A DNA stretch of 64,000 nucleotides from Begonia masoniana (taxonomy: Eukaryota > Streptophyta > Magnoliopsida > Cucurbitales > Begoniaceae): contig CM039508.1 in NCBI GenBank assembly GCA_022432975.1, positions 28,262,788-28,326,787 of the forward strand, read 5' to 3'. The notes under the pieces were generated by a model that searched no databases, was not told where the DNA came from, and worked only from the letters and a program-made list of their open reading frames with translations. Of the stretch, positions 43,281-55,072 are shown piece by piece (within the stretch, counting starts at the first letter, position 1; each line of letters opens with the position of its first letter). The position numbers were made by a program, and so were the translations under genes.

Positions 43281-45230
43281 TGGCCATTATTATTGATTTT
43301 CTTAATTTTTTATTTAAGTTGTATAATAATTTCATAAGAAATAACCATGGTACGTATTATTATTCCAAATTAAAATATGAGCTAATATATTTTGGATAAC
43401 GAAAATAGTTCAAGTACGAATTTGTTAAAAACTCAATACTTTAAGATTATTTTGATAGGAGTCATGCTATGTTTTAGTTAATTTATTACGTTAATTTTAC
43501 CGATCATTGTTTCACACACTAACAAGTATTTTAAGTTGGTAGAATAAGAAATTAAAAATAGAATTATTATTATAATAATTATCTTTTTATTTATTTTCAT
43601 CCTTAATTTAACACGTAATAAGTTTTTAGCCACGTTATCTATAAATGTCAGCATATTTAATTTTTGTAAAATTGGCTCAATGATTGAAAACTAAATAAAA
43701 AAATTTCGTAATTAATTTTAAGTAAAAATGATATGAAAAAACTTAGTACTTTAGTTGATATGAACAGATGACATAGATTAAGAACTGTCATATGATTTTT
43801 TTTCATTGAATCACGATGAAATTAGATTTAAAATCATTTAAAAACGCAATTGAAACCGTAAGAATCTTAGAAAGAAAATTAAAATTATTGAGATTAAATT
43901 GAAAAGCTATCCTTAAAACTTTCCTTCCTTATTTGTTTACGTTTTCATTTGTCTTATCGAATTTGCAATTAAATTAGACTAGACGAGACACAGAAGAAAT
44001 TGAACCCCAATGTAATAAATAATTGGAAAAAACTATGTATTTTAGGTTAAAGTAATAAAATGTGGAAAATATACATAGTTCATAAGTCTAGAAATTGAAT
44101 TGAATCTGAATGTGCATGATTGAATTGAATAATTGATTTCCAAATTAGTCAAACATGTATTGAATGTGAAAGGCTAAACTCCAAAGTTCATCAAATTTGG
44201 AATTATTTGACTCAAAATAAAAATTAAAAATGATGGGAAAACTATGATAAGAGTGTTATTTCATTAGGGTCATGTTTGAATGATTGCGTCGTGTCTCATT
44301 TGATCTAGAGTCGGGAGGCCAAAAAATAAAGAATATTACGAAGATTCTCGATGCAAAGACACGACGACAAAGCCAAATAAGCAAATACAATGAACACACG
44401 TAACACGATGTCTCGTTTTTAGGTCGAGCTTGCACAATAACAAGCAAAAGCACAAGCATTGCTTTCTCATGTGAGCTTAATGGATTAGCAAGTTAGTTTT
44501 ATCGATGCAAAAGATGGATTATATATTACTTGAGATTCATTAACTTCAAGAATGAAATAGTAAACCAAACCCAATTCTTGTTTAAACAATTTGAAAACGA
44601 ATCCGAGACAATAGATCCATCATGTCAAGATCACCGAGAATAAAGATTTGGTTGCGTACCTTGGTCCATCATATTGAATCTGAATGGCAAGCTCATGGTA
44701 ATCGATCTTCCAGGTCAGAACAATTTCTTCGATAGCGTAAAGTCCTTTCTCTCATCATGAAATGTTTATCTATAGACCCTGACCCTAATTATAAGTGTTA
44801 GGTTAATTTCATCTAAGCCCTACATCAGTTCCCCTACCATCCAAACAAGTGATAGAAAGAACTGCAAAAACCAGAATATAAATAAATCTATCGAGAGACA
44901 AGGTTGGAAGGGAGAACATTAATCCAGATTTCACGAACTTCATAAAAAAAATGGTGGAAAAGAAAAAGAAAGATCAAATAAGATGTCTTCAACGGCAACG
45001 TCGACAATGCTTCCACAAGTGTCAATAATAAAGGGCGAGGCACAGGTTCACACGACACAAACTATATCGAAAAGACTCAACCAGTAATGCAACGTGTCGT
45101 AAAATAAGCCGTTACCATGCTTCCTCGGTGGGTATCAAGCAATTCCCCTCACTAAAAGGCAAGGAATAAGAAAAAGTAAAAATCAACCCTCTGTTTGTAA
45201 TGACCCTATCATATCTGTTCCCAGAAAATG
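43281..45230. other. AT-rich intergenic region
   Basis: Between the convergent Dof gene and 14-3-3 pseudogene. No protein motif is seen on either strand. The frame at 44256-44459 has no recognisable feature. The right part (about 44900-45230) probably corresponds to the former 3' untranslated region of the 14-3-3 copy. Confidence 0.55.
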
Positions 45231-45242
45231 AAAACAACCTAC

Positions 45243-45292
45243 CTCTGCGCCACCTTTAGCAGAGCATTCCACCTTCAGTCCTTCAACTACAT
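45243..45292 (-). pseudogene. Possible last exon of the 14-3-3 pseudogene
   Basis: Minus strand reads GLKVECSAKGGAEV after an AG, resembling the variable 14-3-3 C-terminal tail. Weak because this tail is poorly conserved and the frame cannot be tied to the previous exon. Confidence 0.35.
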
Positions 45293-45694
45293 GAAAAACA
45301 GAAAATCAGCATAACAATTGCAGCATTTCCACAAGAAACAAAGATCGAAATTTAATCTAAACTTGTCATAAACATATGGCCAGTGAATCCAATCAACTGA
45401 AAAATTCATAAAACCTCAAGAAATATGTGAACCTTTTAGTTTTATCAGGGTAAAAAATAAAAGCAACAATCTAATATCCATGAAGATAAACAATGATATC
45501 TACAGGATCACAAAATTCTTGACCATCAGATGACTTGTCAGTTATAAATCAGATCAATCTAATGATTTATAACTGTAAATGGTTAGTAGTCTCTTATTCT
45601 AGCAATTGGCATCCCACAGACTCCTATATAACCACAGCCTGTCTGAAAAATCAAAAGGGAAAGGAAAAGAATTTTGTGTTCCTTCAATTTTGTT

Positions 45695-47375
45695 TCAGTT
45701 ATCTTCGTCTTCTGGGACGTCAGATGTCCAAAGAGTGAGATTACCTCTCAAAAGCTGCATTATCAACGTGCTATCTTTGTAGGACTCCTCGCTCAAAGTA
45801 TCCAACTCTGAAATGGCTTCATCAAAAGCTTGCTTTGCCAGGTGACAAGCCCTGCAAAAAGCTTTTACATTTACTGTTCAATTGAGTTGCCTCAAAATCG
45901 GTAACTAACACATGCAGCCTGGCAACCCATGCATATGCATTGGAGGAAACATACTTAAAAGAGAATAATGCATACCTTTCAGGAGAGTTCATAATCTCGT
46001 AGTAAAAAACAAAGAAGTTCAAGGCCAAACCAAGTCTAATGAGGATGTGTTGGAGGTAAGTCAGCTGTAGCTGTACTAGAAGCTTCCTGAAAATACAATA
46101 GTAATGCCATTAAGAGACAGTAGCTAACTAGCAAAAAAAAACTAGGGCTTGGGTACCATCTTAGAATAATGTAAAGTTGTAGGTTTTTCAAAGATTCTCC
46201 TTGCCCCACCCCTTTTCTCTTTCAAGGCTGTCAAGAGTAATATTTTTCACTCGGTGACAAATGGCAATCAACATGGCACGAAGCCAATTTCGTATAACTA
46301 TCAAATCTAAGTATATCATCTATCAATTGTTAAATAGCACAACAATCTACAACGGTCTACTATTAGAAAGTACATGGAACACACAAAAAAAGAGAAACAT
46401 CGGCAAGAATAACTTTCATCGTTTAAACAAGACAAAAAATTCAATGTCAATGTTTTCAAAACATAAACCGCCATGCAAATATAGATACAAGTTTTTCAAA
46501 TAAGAAGTCCTGCGAGTTAAATAAACAATATCAGTGGAATGTAGTTTAACAGGCATCTAGTGGTGAGAGTCGTAGAACTTTGGAACTGATTCTCGCAAGG
46601 CACAATCTAACTTCATCTTAAATAGAGCAAGAAAATTTCTTTCGACTTTTTACTATGTGGGATTCCTACAGAAATGGCCACGCCAGCTATAAATATCAGC
46701 ATAAATAACCATAAAAATTATTCAGATGATGGGAACACTAGATCAATATACATCATCTGCCATTAATAGGAAGCCGGATATTCATCAAAAGACAATGTAA
46801 TTTTTCTAATGCCATATAAGAGAAAAACGTTGGGCACATAGGAAGTAGAAAAAAGCAGCACAATTCTCATAATAGTACCAAATACGCTTTCATAGAATGA
46901 TTGGCAGCCTTTTTTCTCTCCTGCCCGCTCTTAAATTCAGCCAAATACCGGTAATAATCTCCTTTCCTGCCATCCATAATCCAAATTAGGAACTGAACAT
47001 CTGAAAATAAATAAGAAATAAAAATCCTACATTTTGTAGAAAAAGACTCTGGATTCTCCAGCAGAATCAGATGCTCATCAATCACAATCATTATTTCATT
47101 ACAAATAGTCGAGAGCTCCGACTCCACCTTCTGCCTATAATCCTTGATTCGCTTCACATTATGATCGTTTCCTTTACTTTCGTCTTTCTGCTCGATCGAC
47201 GACAATATCCTCCAGGAAGCTCTACGAGTCCAATCACGTTTTTGTAACCAACGGAAAGCAGGTTCCGCTCCTCCACTGTCAGCTCCACATCAAGCTTAGA
47301 CACATTTTTCATCGCATCCACCATTTCTACATAAACGGGAAAACACAAACTTCTGCTTCAAAGAACTGGACGACA
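45695..47375 (-). pseudogene. 14-3-3 (GF14, iota-like) pseudogene retaining introns
   Basis: 14-3-3 proteins bind phosphorylated partners. On the minus strand four exon-like blocks are in order. About 47375-47031: [34 protein letters not shown]..., [12 protein letters not shown], ending VFFYK. 46966-46880: [21 protein letters not shown]. 46086-45976: TADLPPTHP...RLGLALNFFVFYYEIMNSPE. 45851-45695: [35 protein letters not shown] to [11 protein letters not shown]. Introns keep GT...AG ends at plausible positions, so it is not a processed copy. Damage includes a lost N-terminal segment before EMVDAM, a one-base loss after NVIG, a frame change before VFFYK, and an extra base in THPIRLG. The last block is fully open. 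The wording [14 protein letters not shown] and [13 protein letters not shown] fits the iota-type group. Confidence 0.85.
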
Positions 47376-49389
47376 AGAAAATCACTAGTAAATCCACAGA
47401 AATAGAAGAAGCGATTCCAGAGTAGACAGATAATCAGAAGCGACTTCTACTTCACAAAGAGCTTCTCAGCAGCAAATTAGAATATTGATGAATCCATAAC
47501 TCAGAGACAAAATAGGGAAGAAAAATGAGGAATGCGTGAGGAGAAAAGACCGTCATAGCATCGATTTTCATTTTAATTTTAATTCCAATCAACTTATTTT
47601 TCAGTGAGCTTCTAATTTAGGATCTCTAGTTCGGTCCCCTCCATACTTTTGTATTTTTATGCCTGTTCAATTAATCGATTTTCTAATCGAAGTCATTTTA
47701 CTTTAATGACTTTCAATGCGGTGACCTATCACTGTTTATTTATTATTGTTTCCAATAATAATATATTATTTTAATCATGATTAATTCTAACCAAGTTATT
47801 TGACATACAAAAACAATTGGACTTGATTCAATTCCATTGTAACCACGGTTAATTTCACTTTAATTCAAAATTTTATTTCTTTAGTCATCCAGTCTATTTT
47901 AGGCTACAACATAACAAAACTAAATTAAAAATTAGGGGTGGACATAAACAGACCAAATCCTCATAACTGAGTCAAATTGTCAAGTTCGGACTTCGGTCTA
48001 GTTCTTCCAAGTGTGTAAATTGATATTGGTACGTAGTGAAGTGAAGAAGATCGGCATCCACAATTCATTTATTGATTTTGAATGCAAAGAATAAATAAAT
48101 AAATAAATAATTATCAAAATCAAATTAGCCGTATACTTAATAATTAGCACATATCCAGCCTCAGCCAAACGAAATCCCAGCTGCAGCCTGAATTTGACCA
48201 GTGACTCGACACAAATAAGATAAAACTCGATGCAAATCCAACCATAAGGTTATATACATTAATAATTTTTTAACTTTTTAACGTGAGTTCGGTTCAGTTC
48301 TCCTATCTCAAGTTAGTGTCAAACCTTCCAATCAATTTAATTTGATATAAGTTATTTGATTTTAATGTAATGTCATGTTATTTGGAGCATGAGTTATAAA
48401 ATCATAGTGGATTTAGAGAGAAAAGTAATTTGGAGATATTCTGCGGGACTAACAATAGATTGATGATTTTGTTACATATAATTGCTCTAGGATCGAAATA
48501 ATCTAAGGTAGAAGAGTGAATTATGCTATTTAGAATTTTTGATTAATTAAAATTCTAATTAGTTTGTAAACTTAAAAGGAATAAAATCTCTCAACAATGA
48601 TAATATACTTGTAATATTTAAACACACCAACAAATAGTAAAAGTATATATAAATAGAGAGTATGCAAACATTATTGTTAACATGGTTCGGACAAATTGCT
48701 TACATCCATGCTCCAAGGCTTACTTTGAAGATTTCTTCACTCAACTCTTCCAGTTACATTTGAGTGAACTTTCGAGTATCAATCTTACTTTTACACTCCT
48801 CTCTTCCAACAATAAATGAGGAACAAAAACTTTGGTACAAAACCCTAACTTTCACAAGAATTAAATTCTCAAGTGAGGTAGAAATGAAATTTAAGCTGGT
48901 AACTTAAAAAAATTGAAAGCTTGAATGTCGCAAATTAAATGTGCAATCGGTGGTTTGCACATTGAATGTTTCTATAGACAAATATCATTTCTTCAAGATT
49001 TTGATCAACCGTCGACCACAATGTATCAATTAGTGACAATTTTAAGGTATGTGGTCTACCTCTGATAATTGTTTGGCCTATCACCTTGTTCTACCATTTT
49101 TTGTGTCTGGTCGACGATAGATGTCTTCAAAATGAAGTTGTCTCGGGTTTGGGCTACCATAGGATTCATTGATTTGGATTGGATTTGTTGGTTATTTGTT
49201 TTCAAATATTTCGAGAGATACACACAGGCTGAGGTAAAAGTTTTATCTATTATATTTAGTGGTGCATATCATAGTTTTCAAAACTTTATTTGTCATGTCT
49301 TATCGTGGACCTAAGACAGAATGAGAAAAGACCCAACCTAGAGACAACCTGAACCGCCCGACCCTTATTATTTTAAATTTATTTATATC
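47376..49389. other. AT-rich intergenic region, possible old LTR debris
   Basis: 47376-47560 is the former 5' flank of the 14-3-3 copy. The rest is AT-rich with no protein motif. Around 48660-48790 the wording AACATGGTTCGGACAAATTGC...CATCCATG recalls copia LTR leaders, and 47934 (TAGGGGTGGACAT) recalls hAT ends, but neither has a matching partner that I can find. Confidence 0.45.
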
Positions 49390-49892
49390 ATTAGAAGACT
49401 AAAAAAATTAAATAGAAGTCACAGCCCGAAACAATCTACTACAAGTCAAACAAGTAACATCCAGATAATGTGATAATATAAGTCCAAAAATAATTATGCA
49501 TGATAAAATTAAATAAATTAAAAGTGTACAAAATTTCCAATAAAATCTAACATCGCAAATAAAAATTAATTCTCGAAGAAAAATTAAGAAAATAGGAAAT
49601 TTTGCACGTCTAAACTATTCCTGAGTCAGTAACTAAAACTCTTCTTGATTAGGTTCTTAGAAGAGGTAAGTTGTTTGAGGTGAGTCGACTAAACTTAATA
49701 AAGATAAATTTTAATTCTAACATTCAATAAAATATTTATGTTTCATGACTGATAAAATAATAACATTTTATAGATTCATTTTAGAAAATGTACAAAAGGG
49801 CACCTGTCAAAATAACTCATTAATATGTTGTACATAATTAAATTAACATTTTATGTACCGTATAAAAATACAGTAAAAATGGAGTCACTTAC

Positions 49893-52052
49893 TGTAGCAC
49901 CCGGTTCCATTAAACCCAATTCAATTTGTCAAGTTAAGATGTGCAAATATGGATTAGGTTAATGAATGGATATGCAAGGGCATTATGGTAAATTAAAAAC
50001 TTATTAGTGGATAACCTATTTAAAAAGAATCTGTTGAGCTTAGCCGCCACTATTCATTCTTGCTCTCGGTTTTCAGCACAAACCAGCAGACTTCCCAGGC
50101 GATTTCCTTCCCCGAATCCGTTCGCCGAGCTAGGTAAGTTTCTACCTCGATTTTTCTGACTTAGTAACTAAGGAAGATTGTATGGGGAAGTGTTAGATAT
50201 GTATTTTGGGAACTCATCAGGAAAGTGAGTAGATACGGGTTTAGCATAGAATCAGTAATGCTTGGCGATCAGAACTCCCAACTATTCCCTTAGGTTTTCT
50301 GAATGCCTTATAATGAGGTTTAGTACAGGTTGACTTAATGTTCTGTTTATGTTCTAGGTGAGAAAGATCCCGAAGAAGCTCATAACCGAGCACTCGCCAG
50401 GAATCCAGGTAAGTAGAGTTTGTTTGTGCCTTCGGGCCTACATCACAAAACAGTAGGATTTATGTATGTTTTGTATGTTTATTTTCTAGTTGTCATGCAT
50501 CATGTTTTTTTTGAAAGATTACGAAAATAAATTTACATGAAACGCATGGTAAGTGTGAGCAGGATGATCAGAACAACTGTTAAGGGGGATTAATCCGCCC
50601 CTTAACTGAGAACAGAGGATTGAGGTTTTGGGAAAAGTGATCCACTTCCCAATCCTACAGGGGGATCAGACCAGTTAACTGTTAAGGGAATTAATCCGCC
50701 CCTTAATTGAGATCAGAGGATGTATGCTTTGGGGAATGACTGATCCACTTTCCCATCGTACAGAGGGATCAACAGAGAACGAATTTGAATACAACTGAGA
50801 TGAGAAAGTAGAGACCGCATGTTTAGGGAAATTATTGCTTCATTGATCCATTTCATTCATCGCTCTACTTGCTTAGCATTAGGCTAATAGATGAGTTTTG
50901 TGATGTAGGTGAAGAAGTTACTGAAGGTATGTTTACCGACCAACATGAGGAATAGGCTGGTTGGAGGAGCATTTTCAGGCATCGGTTTGGTCATCTGTTG
51001 AGGCGGTTTAATCCATGGCTGCAGGTGTTGAGTTGGGAGTAACTAGTTCAGTATAGATGTTTCCTTTTCTGAAAATTTTATGATAGTAGTGTTTTTTTTC
51101 AAAACTTTGAATACATTCTGAGAATCTTTGATATTAGTGTTCTGTTGGGTTTTGAAAATACTGTTTTCTACTGGATTTGAGTGATGCAATGATTTGATCT
51201 GTCTCTGATTGGTCTTAGTAAAATGCTTAAATCCCTTGATAGCCAGAGCTTTCTTGGAATACAGCAGAATTGCTGTTCTGAAGTCTATCGGCAGATGTTG
51301 GATGAAGGAGTCATCCGGCTGACGTCATCGGTAGAGGAAAGTGGTAAGTCTTGTCGCCTAGCGATCGGCAGATGTTGGATGAAGGAGTCATCCGGCTGAC
51401 GTCATCGGTAGATATAAGTTACGAGTTGTCGTCTAGCGATCGGCAGATGCTGGAGGAAGGAATCTCCCGGCTGACGTCATCGGCAGGTGCAAGTCGTAAA
51501 ACCTGTAGTTTTGCTATCGGCAGATGTAGTGTATATTTTAATCTTATCGGAAGGAGTCGTAATGTCGTTGTCGGTAGATGTCGCGTGCTTGTCTATCGGC
51601 AGATGGAAATCTATCGGTAGATGAAGTTATGTTGACTCCATCGGCAGATGAAGTTATGTTGGCTTGTCGATAGATGGTGGTGCGTTGTTTGTACACGTCA
51701 TCAGTAGAAACCTCTTATTCCTATTTCTGCTTCTTCCGTTGACTTTGTCGTCGGCAGATGTATTCGACTTCGGCAACTTCACGGGCATTCCGCGTTTTTT
51801 TTAAGCTTTACGTCTTTTGGCCAATTACTCTTAACACTTCCAACAGTCATTTTAAAATGTTTTTTTTTTTACAGGTTACTTAGCTTCATTGATGTTCATT
51901 CGATTTTCCGCTGCAAGTTTTAAAATATATTTAGTTTTAGAAAAAGTCAAATTTTGGCTGTCGAGTGAAATTTTAAATTTAGCATCAAGACGTCATGGTT
52001 CGGTTCAGCGTTATGAGTAGCAAACCGGGTTCAGATAACTCGGGGCATTACA
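49893..52052 (+). mobile_element. Solo LTR of the B family, flanked by CTTAC
   Basis: 2160 bp from TGTAGCACCCGG to GGGGCATTACA, with CTTAC at 49888-49892 and 52053-52057. It is a close relative of the element B LTRs but in plus orientation. It has the same hairpin module (50575-50770) and single, non-amplified copies of the TGACGTCA-containing motif (51315-51490). No internal region is present. The 89-codon frame at 51351-51620 is repeat sequence, not a gene. Confidence 0.94.
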
Positions 52053-52494
52053 CTTACGGACTCCGGACACACTATATCATAGACATATAAAAATAACAAC
52101 GATACTCGGTGATAAATGCATGAAAATGTAATTAATTTATGTTTAATTGTGTGTATTTATTAAATTTATTTAAATTATAAATGAGTTTTTCTATGATTTT
52201 TATTGGTTATTATTTTTGAATTGGAAACAATTTATTTAGTTTTATAAATGCACTTTTATAATTAATATTAATTTGACTTTAATTTTCAGGTTTAACAATT
52301 AACTTGAGGAAAAAGCCCAGCACGGATCAACCCTATTTTTCTCTCCAGCTGGCCCGCTCAAGCAACACAAGATGCCAAATGCAGATGACCATTTCTTTCC
52401 TCCTGACAAGCACACGTGAAAAGCAATGCACAAATCAATTAAAAAGGATTTGTGCAGTATGACATCATCTTATGGAAGCATATTTCACTCCTAA

Positions 52495-53747
52495 TAGAGA
52501 TGTTAAACGAGCGAGTTGAGCCGAGCCGAGCCGAGAAAGTCCCGGCTCACCGAGCCTGCCGAGCCAAACGAGCCTGCCGAGCCTAACGAGCCTGCCGAGC
52601 CTAATGAGCCGAGCCAAACGAGCTGATCAAAAAAATTTACAACCCGAGCCGGCTCGCAAACCACGAGCCTAACGAGCCGAACCGAGCCGGCCCAACGAGC
52701 CGAGCTTAACGAACTGAGCTTATAATTATATAAATAAAAATTTCCGATTGTATAACTAACGTCTAAAATATATCATAAAATTTACTATAATTACTTAAAT
52801 TTAAAATAAATATATCTACAAATTCAATTATAATTGGGAGGTCTTCCGGAGGAAGCTCAGTCGATGTGCGGTGGTTTGGGGAAGGAGAATTGCATTGTGC
52901 AGAAGCGAAAAGGAGGAGGGAGGAAGTAGAAGAAAGACTGAGGAGTGACTGAGAGGAAGAGAGCGCGTGGAAATATAAATATAGCGAGGTGGAGGGGGAG
53001 TGATGAGATGGATGCCAGCTAATACACTATTTGAACGCGGTCAACGTGGCAATAAGTTGGATCATGGATGACGTGGAAAACTGAAGATGGAAAATGGCCA
53101 ATCTTGATGACGTCATCAAGACCAAAGTGGAAGTCAACTTCACTCGTAAATTTCGTATTTGACTTGACAGTTGTCTATTTCTCAAAGCTTCTATTTTCGG
53201 AATATAAAATATTTGTCCACAACATTTTCTGACCGAACGCGTAGCTGATTTCATCAGCCACATTTATTAATTTTCTTAATTAATATTGATGATGAGTCGC
53301 CCATGTGGGCGACTGATCGGCCTGTTTAAATTTTTTTTAAACAAGAGCCTATCAATCGCCCTACTTGGGGCGACTGATAGGCTCTAGTTCTATTTTTTTT
53401 TTAAACGAGAGCCGATCACTCGCCCAGTGGGGCGACAGTTTGAAGTAGCAAGAGCCTGAGATTATCGATGGTCAAGTGTCGCCGCGTTAGAGAGGGTTCA
53501 GTGCTCGCCGCAGGACCCGAGCTGGGCTTCCGTTGACGAGCCAGCTCGCGAGCTGGCTCGCGAGCAGGCTCGTCGAGCCCGGTCATTCACAGGCTCGCGA
53601 GCCGGGATGTCCAAGCTCGGCTCGACTCGCCTGTGTGACTCGAGCCAAACTCGCTCGTTACTGTAGCGAGTCGAGCCAAGCTCGGCCCGCTACAGTAACG
53701 GGTCGAGCGAGCGAGCTGGCGAGCAGCTCGCTCGTTTAACATCTCTA
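52495..53747. mobile_element. Non-autonomous hAT element with 8-bp target duplication
   Basis: The terminal inverted repeats are TAGAGATGTTAAACGAGC at the left and its complement at the right. The 8-bp duplication ACTCCTAA is at 52487-52494 and 53748-53755. The 8-bp duplication and the A-G in positions 2 and 5 are hAT features. Subterminal regions are packed with CGAGCC-type repeats on both sides (52515-52730 and 53530-53735), typical transposase-binding arrangements. No transposase frame is present. The interior (about 52840-53470) has a GA-rich part and three TCGCCC...GGGCGA hairpins. Confidence 0.93.
53292..53446. repeat. Three spaced TCGCCC/GGGCGA hairpins inside the hAT
   Basis: GTCGCCCATGTGGGCGAC, then ATCGCCCTACTTGGGGCGAC, then CTCGCCCAGTGGGGCGAC, separated by similar T/A-rich spacers and the wording GAGCCTATCA / GATAGGCTCT. 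The interior seems built from an internally repeated module of about 70 bp. Confidence 0.75.
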
Positions 53748-55072
53748 ACTCCTAAGCGCATAAACAATTGACACGTGGCGTACATGACTCATTCAATTGC
53801 AGTTTTTGAATCCGATTGCTGCTTCTTTCAAAAATCTTGAAATTAGTACTCGAATCTCTCAAAATTAACTCGAGAATCCAATTAAGAATATTTCCTTCTT
53901 TATTTTAGGATATGTTATGCACTGTGAATAGGCCTAAAAAAAATTGAATTTCCTTAGTTTTTTACTTATTATTATATTTTCTGTATAGAATTTGTGATGA
54001 TAATGTATGTTTTAGGCTAAAAATATTAGTGAAGTTAGAGATGAAATTATTTGTTTAGCAATTCAATTAGGGTTTGGTTATTTTGTTCTTCAATGTTTAA
54101 ATATTGGAGTGATCTTTATTATTCCATATTTAACTGTGTGTGTTAATTTTATATAATTTCAGTCACGTTTTCTTTATGTAATTTGGCACACAAATCTATC
54201 ATATTATTTTATTAGTAATCTTTTACTGCATTACAGCTCACGAGCATAGTGTCGATTTTGAATTTCTAATAATAATAATCGTATTGTTCTTCAAATTAAA
54301 TTTAAATAACTCGAATACGTATTTTATATAAAAAAAAGGGTTTCCAAAATCAAAACTGAAATTGATTCGTTTAAACAACCAATGGATTCTCGAACACTCG
54401 CTACCTTTCTTTGTTATTGATTTCTCCACACAAATATAATATCTTTTAAATTGCTTACTTTTAATCACAAAATTCACTTTTTATTTATTTTTTTATTTAA
54501 ACACATCTCTTGCTTTATTTTGGTTTATTGTTCTTAATTAAGCTTTTAGCTACCTCCTCGTGGAATTGACCGCCCAAAACCGTGCTGCAACCGACTGCTT
54601 AGTAGTGCACAATTTGGGCGTAATCACTCGGCGATCATAAACACCACAAAAAAAAAACATCATGATAAGGTTTAGGGTTTTGAACCCAGAAACGTGGCAC
54701 AATCAGCTGTCTCATTACTCGTAACAACAAATAATTTCATGTCGAAATATAAAAGTGTTAATGAAAGAATAGGTGCATGAAAAATTTAAATAAAACAAAC
54801 ATATAAAATTTAACAATCATTCTATAAAATAAATTACTTAAAATATTGATTAAAATAAGATGTACGAAGTTGAACAAAAAATAAATCCCTACATCATGTT
54901 GACCTACAACTGACCAAAGCCCAACAAGTTAAAACTCTTTGTCCAAATTCCAAAATTAACTTAACAATGGTTACCTAACTAATAATAATATCGCCAAATT
55001 TGTGGGTTAAAATTTTATACATTAAATTGTCAAATTTTCTCTTAAAACAATCCATAATTAATTGAGTAAAAA

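Larger units (their letters stand above)
52110..54626 (+). mobile_element. Solo LTR (Athila/Tat-like) flanked by CTCGG, containing a hAT
   Basis: Starts TGATAAATGCATG and ends GGGCGTAATCA, with CTCGG at 52105-52109 and 54627-54631. About 1.26 kb without the nested hAT. The CCTCGTGG...GACC block near the 3' end resembles the end of the gag-protease element's LTR (CCTCGTGGGATCGAC). Strand is inferred from that. No internal region remains, so it is a solo LTR. Confidence 0.85.
49390..55072 (-). repeat. A-type LTR remnant hosting two solo LTRs
   Basis: Only 49390-49892, 52053-52109 and 54627-55072 belong to it. The pieces align with 7216-8040: ATATAAGTCCAAA, GAGGTGAGTCGACTAAACT, AAAATAACAACGATACTCGG, then AGGTTTAGGGTTTTG...CAGCTGTCTCATTACTC. 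The right side is cut by element C at 55073. It carries no coding sequence. Confidence 0.65.

Noticed and set aside
47934..48260. TAGGGGTGGACAT as the left end of a hAT MITE
   Set aside because: No complementary end and no 8-bp duplication found on the right.
48660..48800. Copia LTR leader-like wording
   Set aside because: Only a vague resemblance; no second LTR, primer site or coding sequence nearby.
51351..51620. 89-codon frame with repeated SSDRQMLDEG wording (also minus-strand frames at 18613, 18836 and 33851)
   Set aside because: Produced by the TGACGTCA-containing LTR repeats, present in several LTR copies and orientations; not a protein gene.
53533..53739. 68-codon frame rich in Ala, Arg and Ser
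   Set aside because: Translation of the CGAGCC subterminal repeats of the hAT element.
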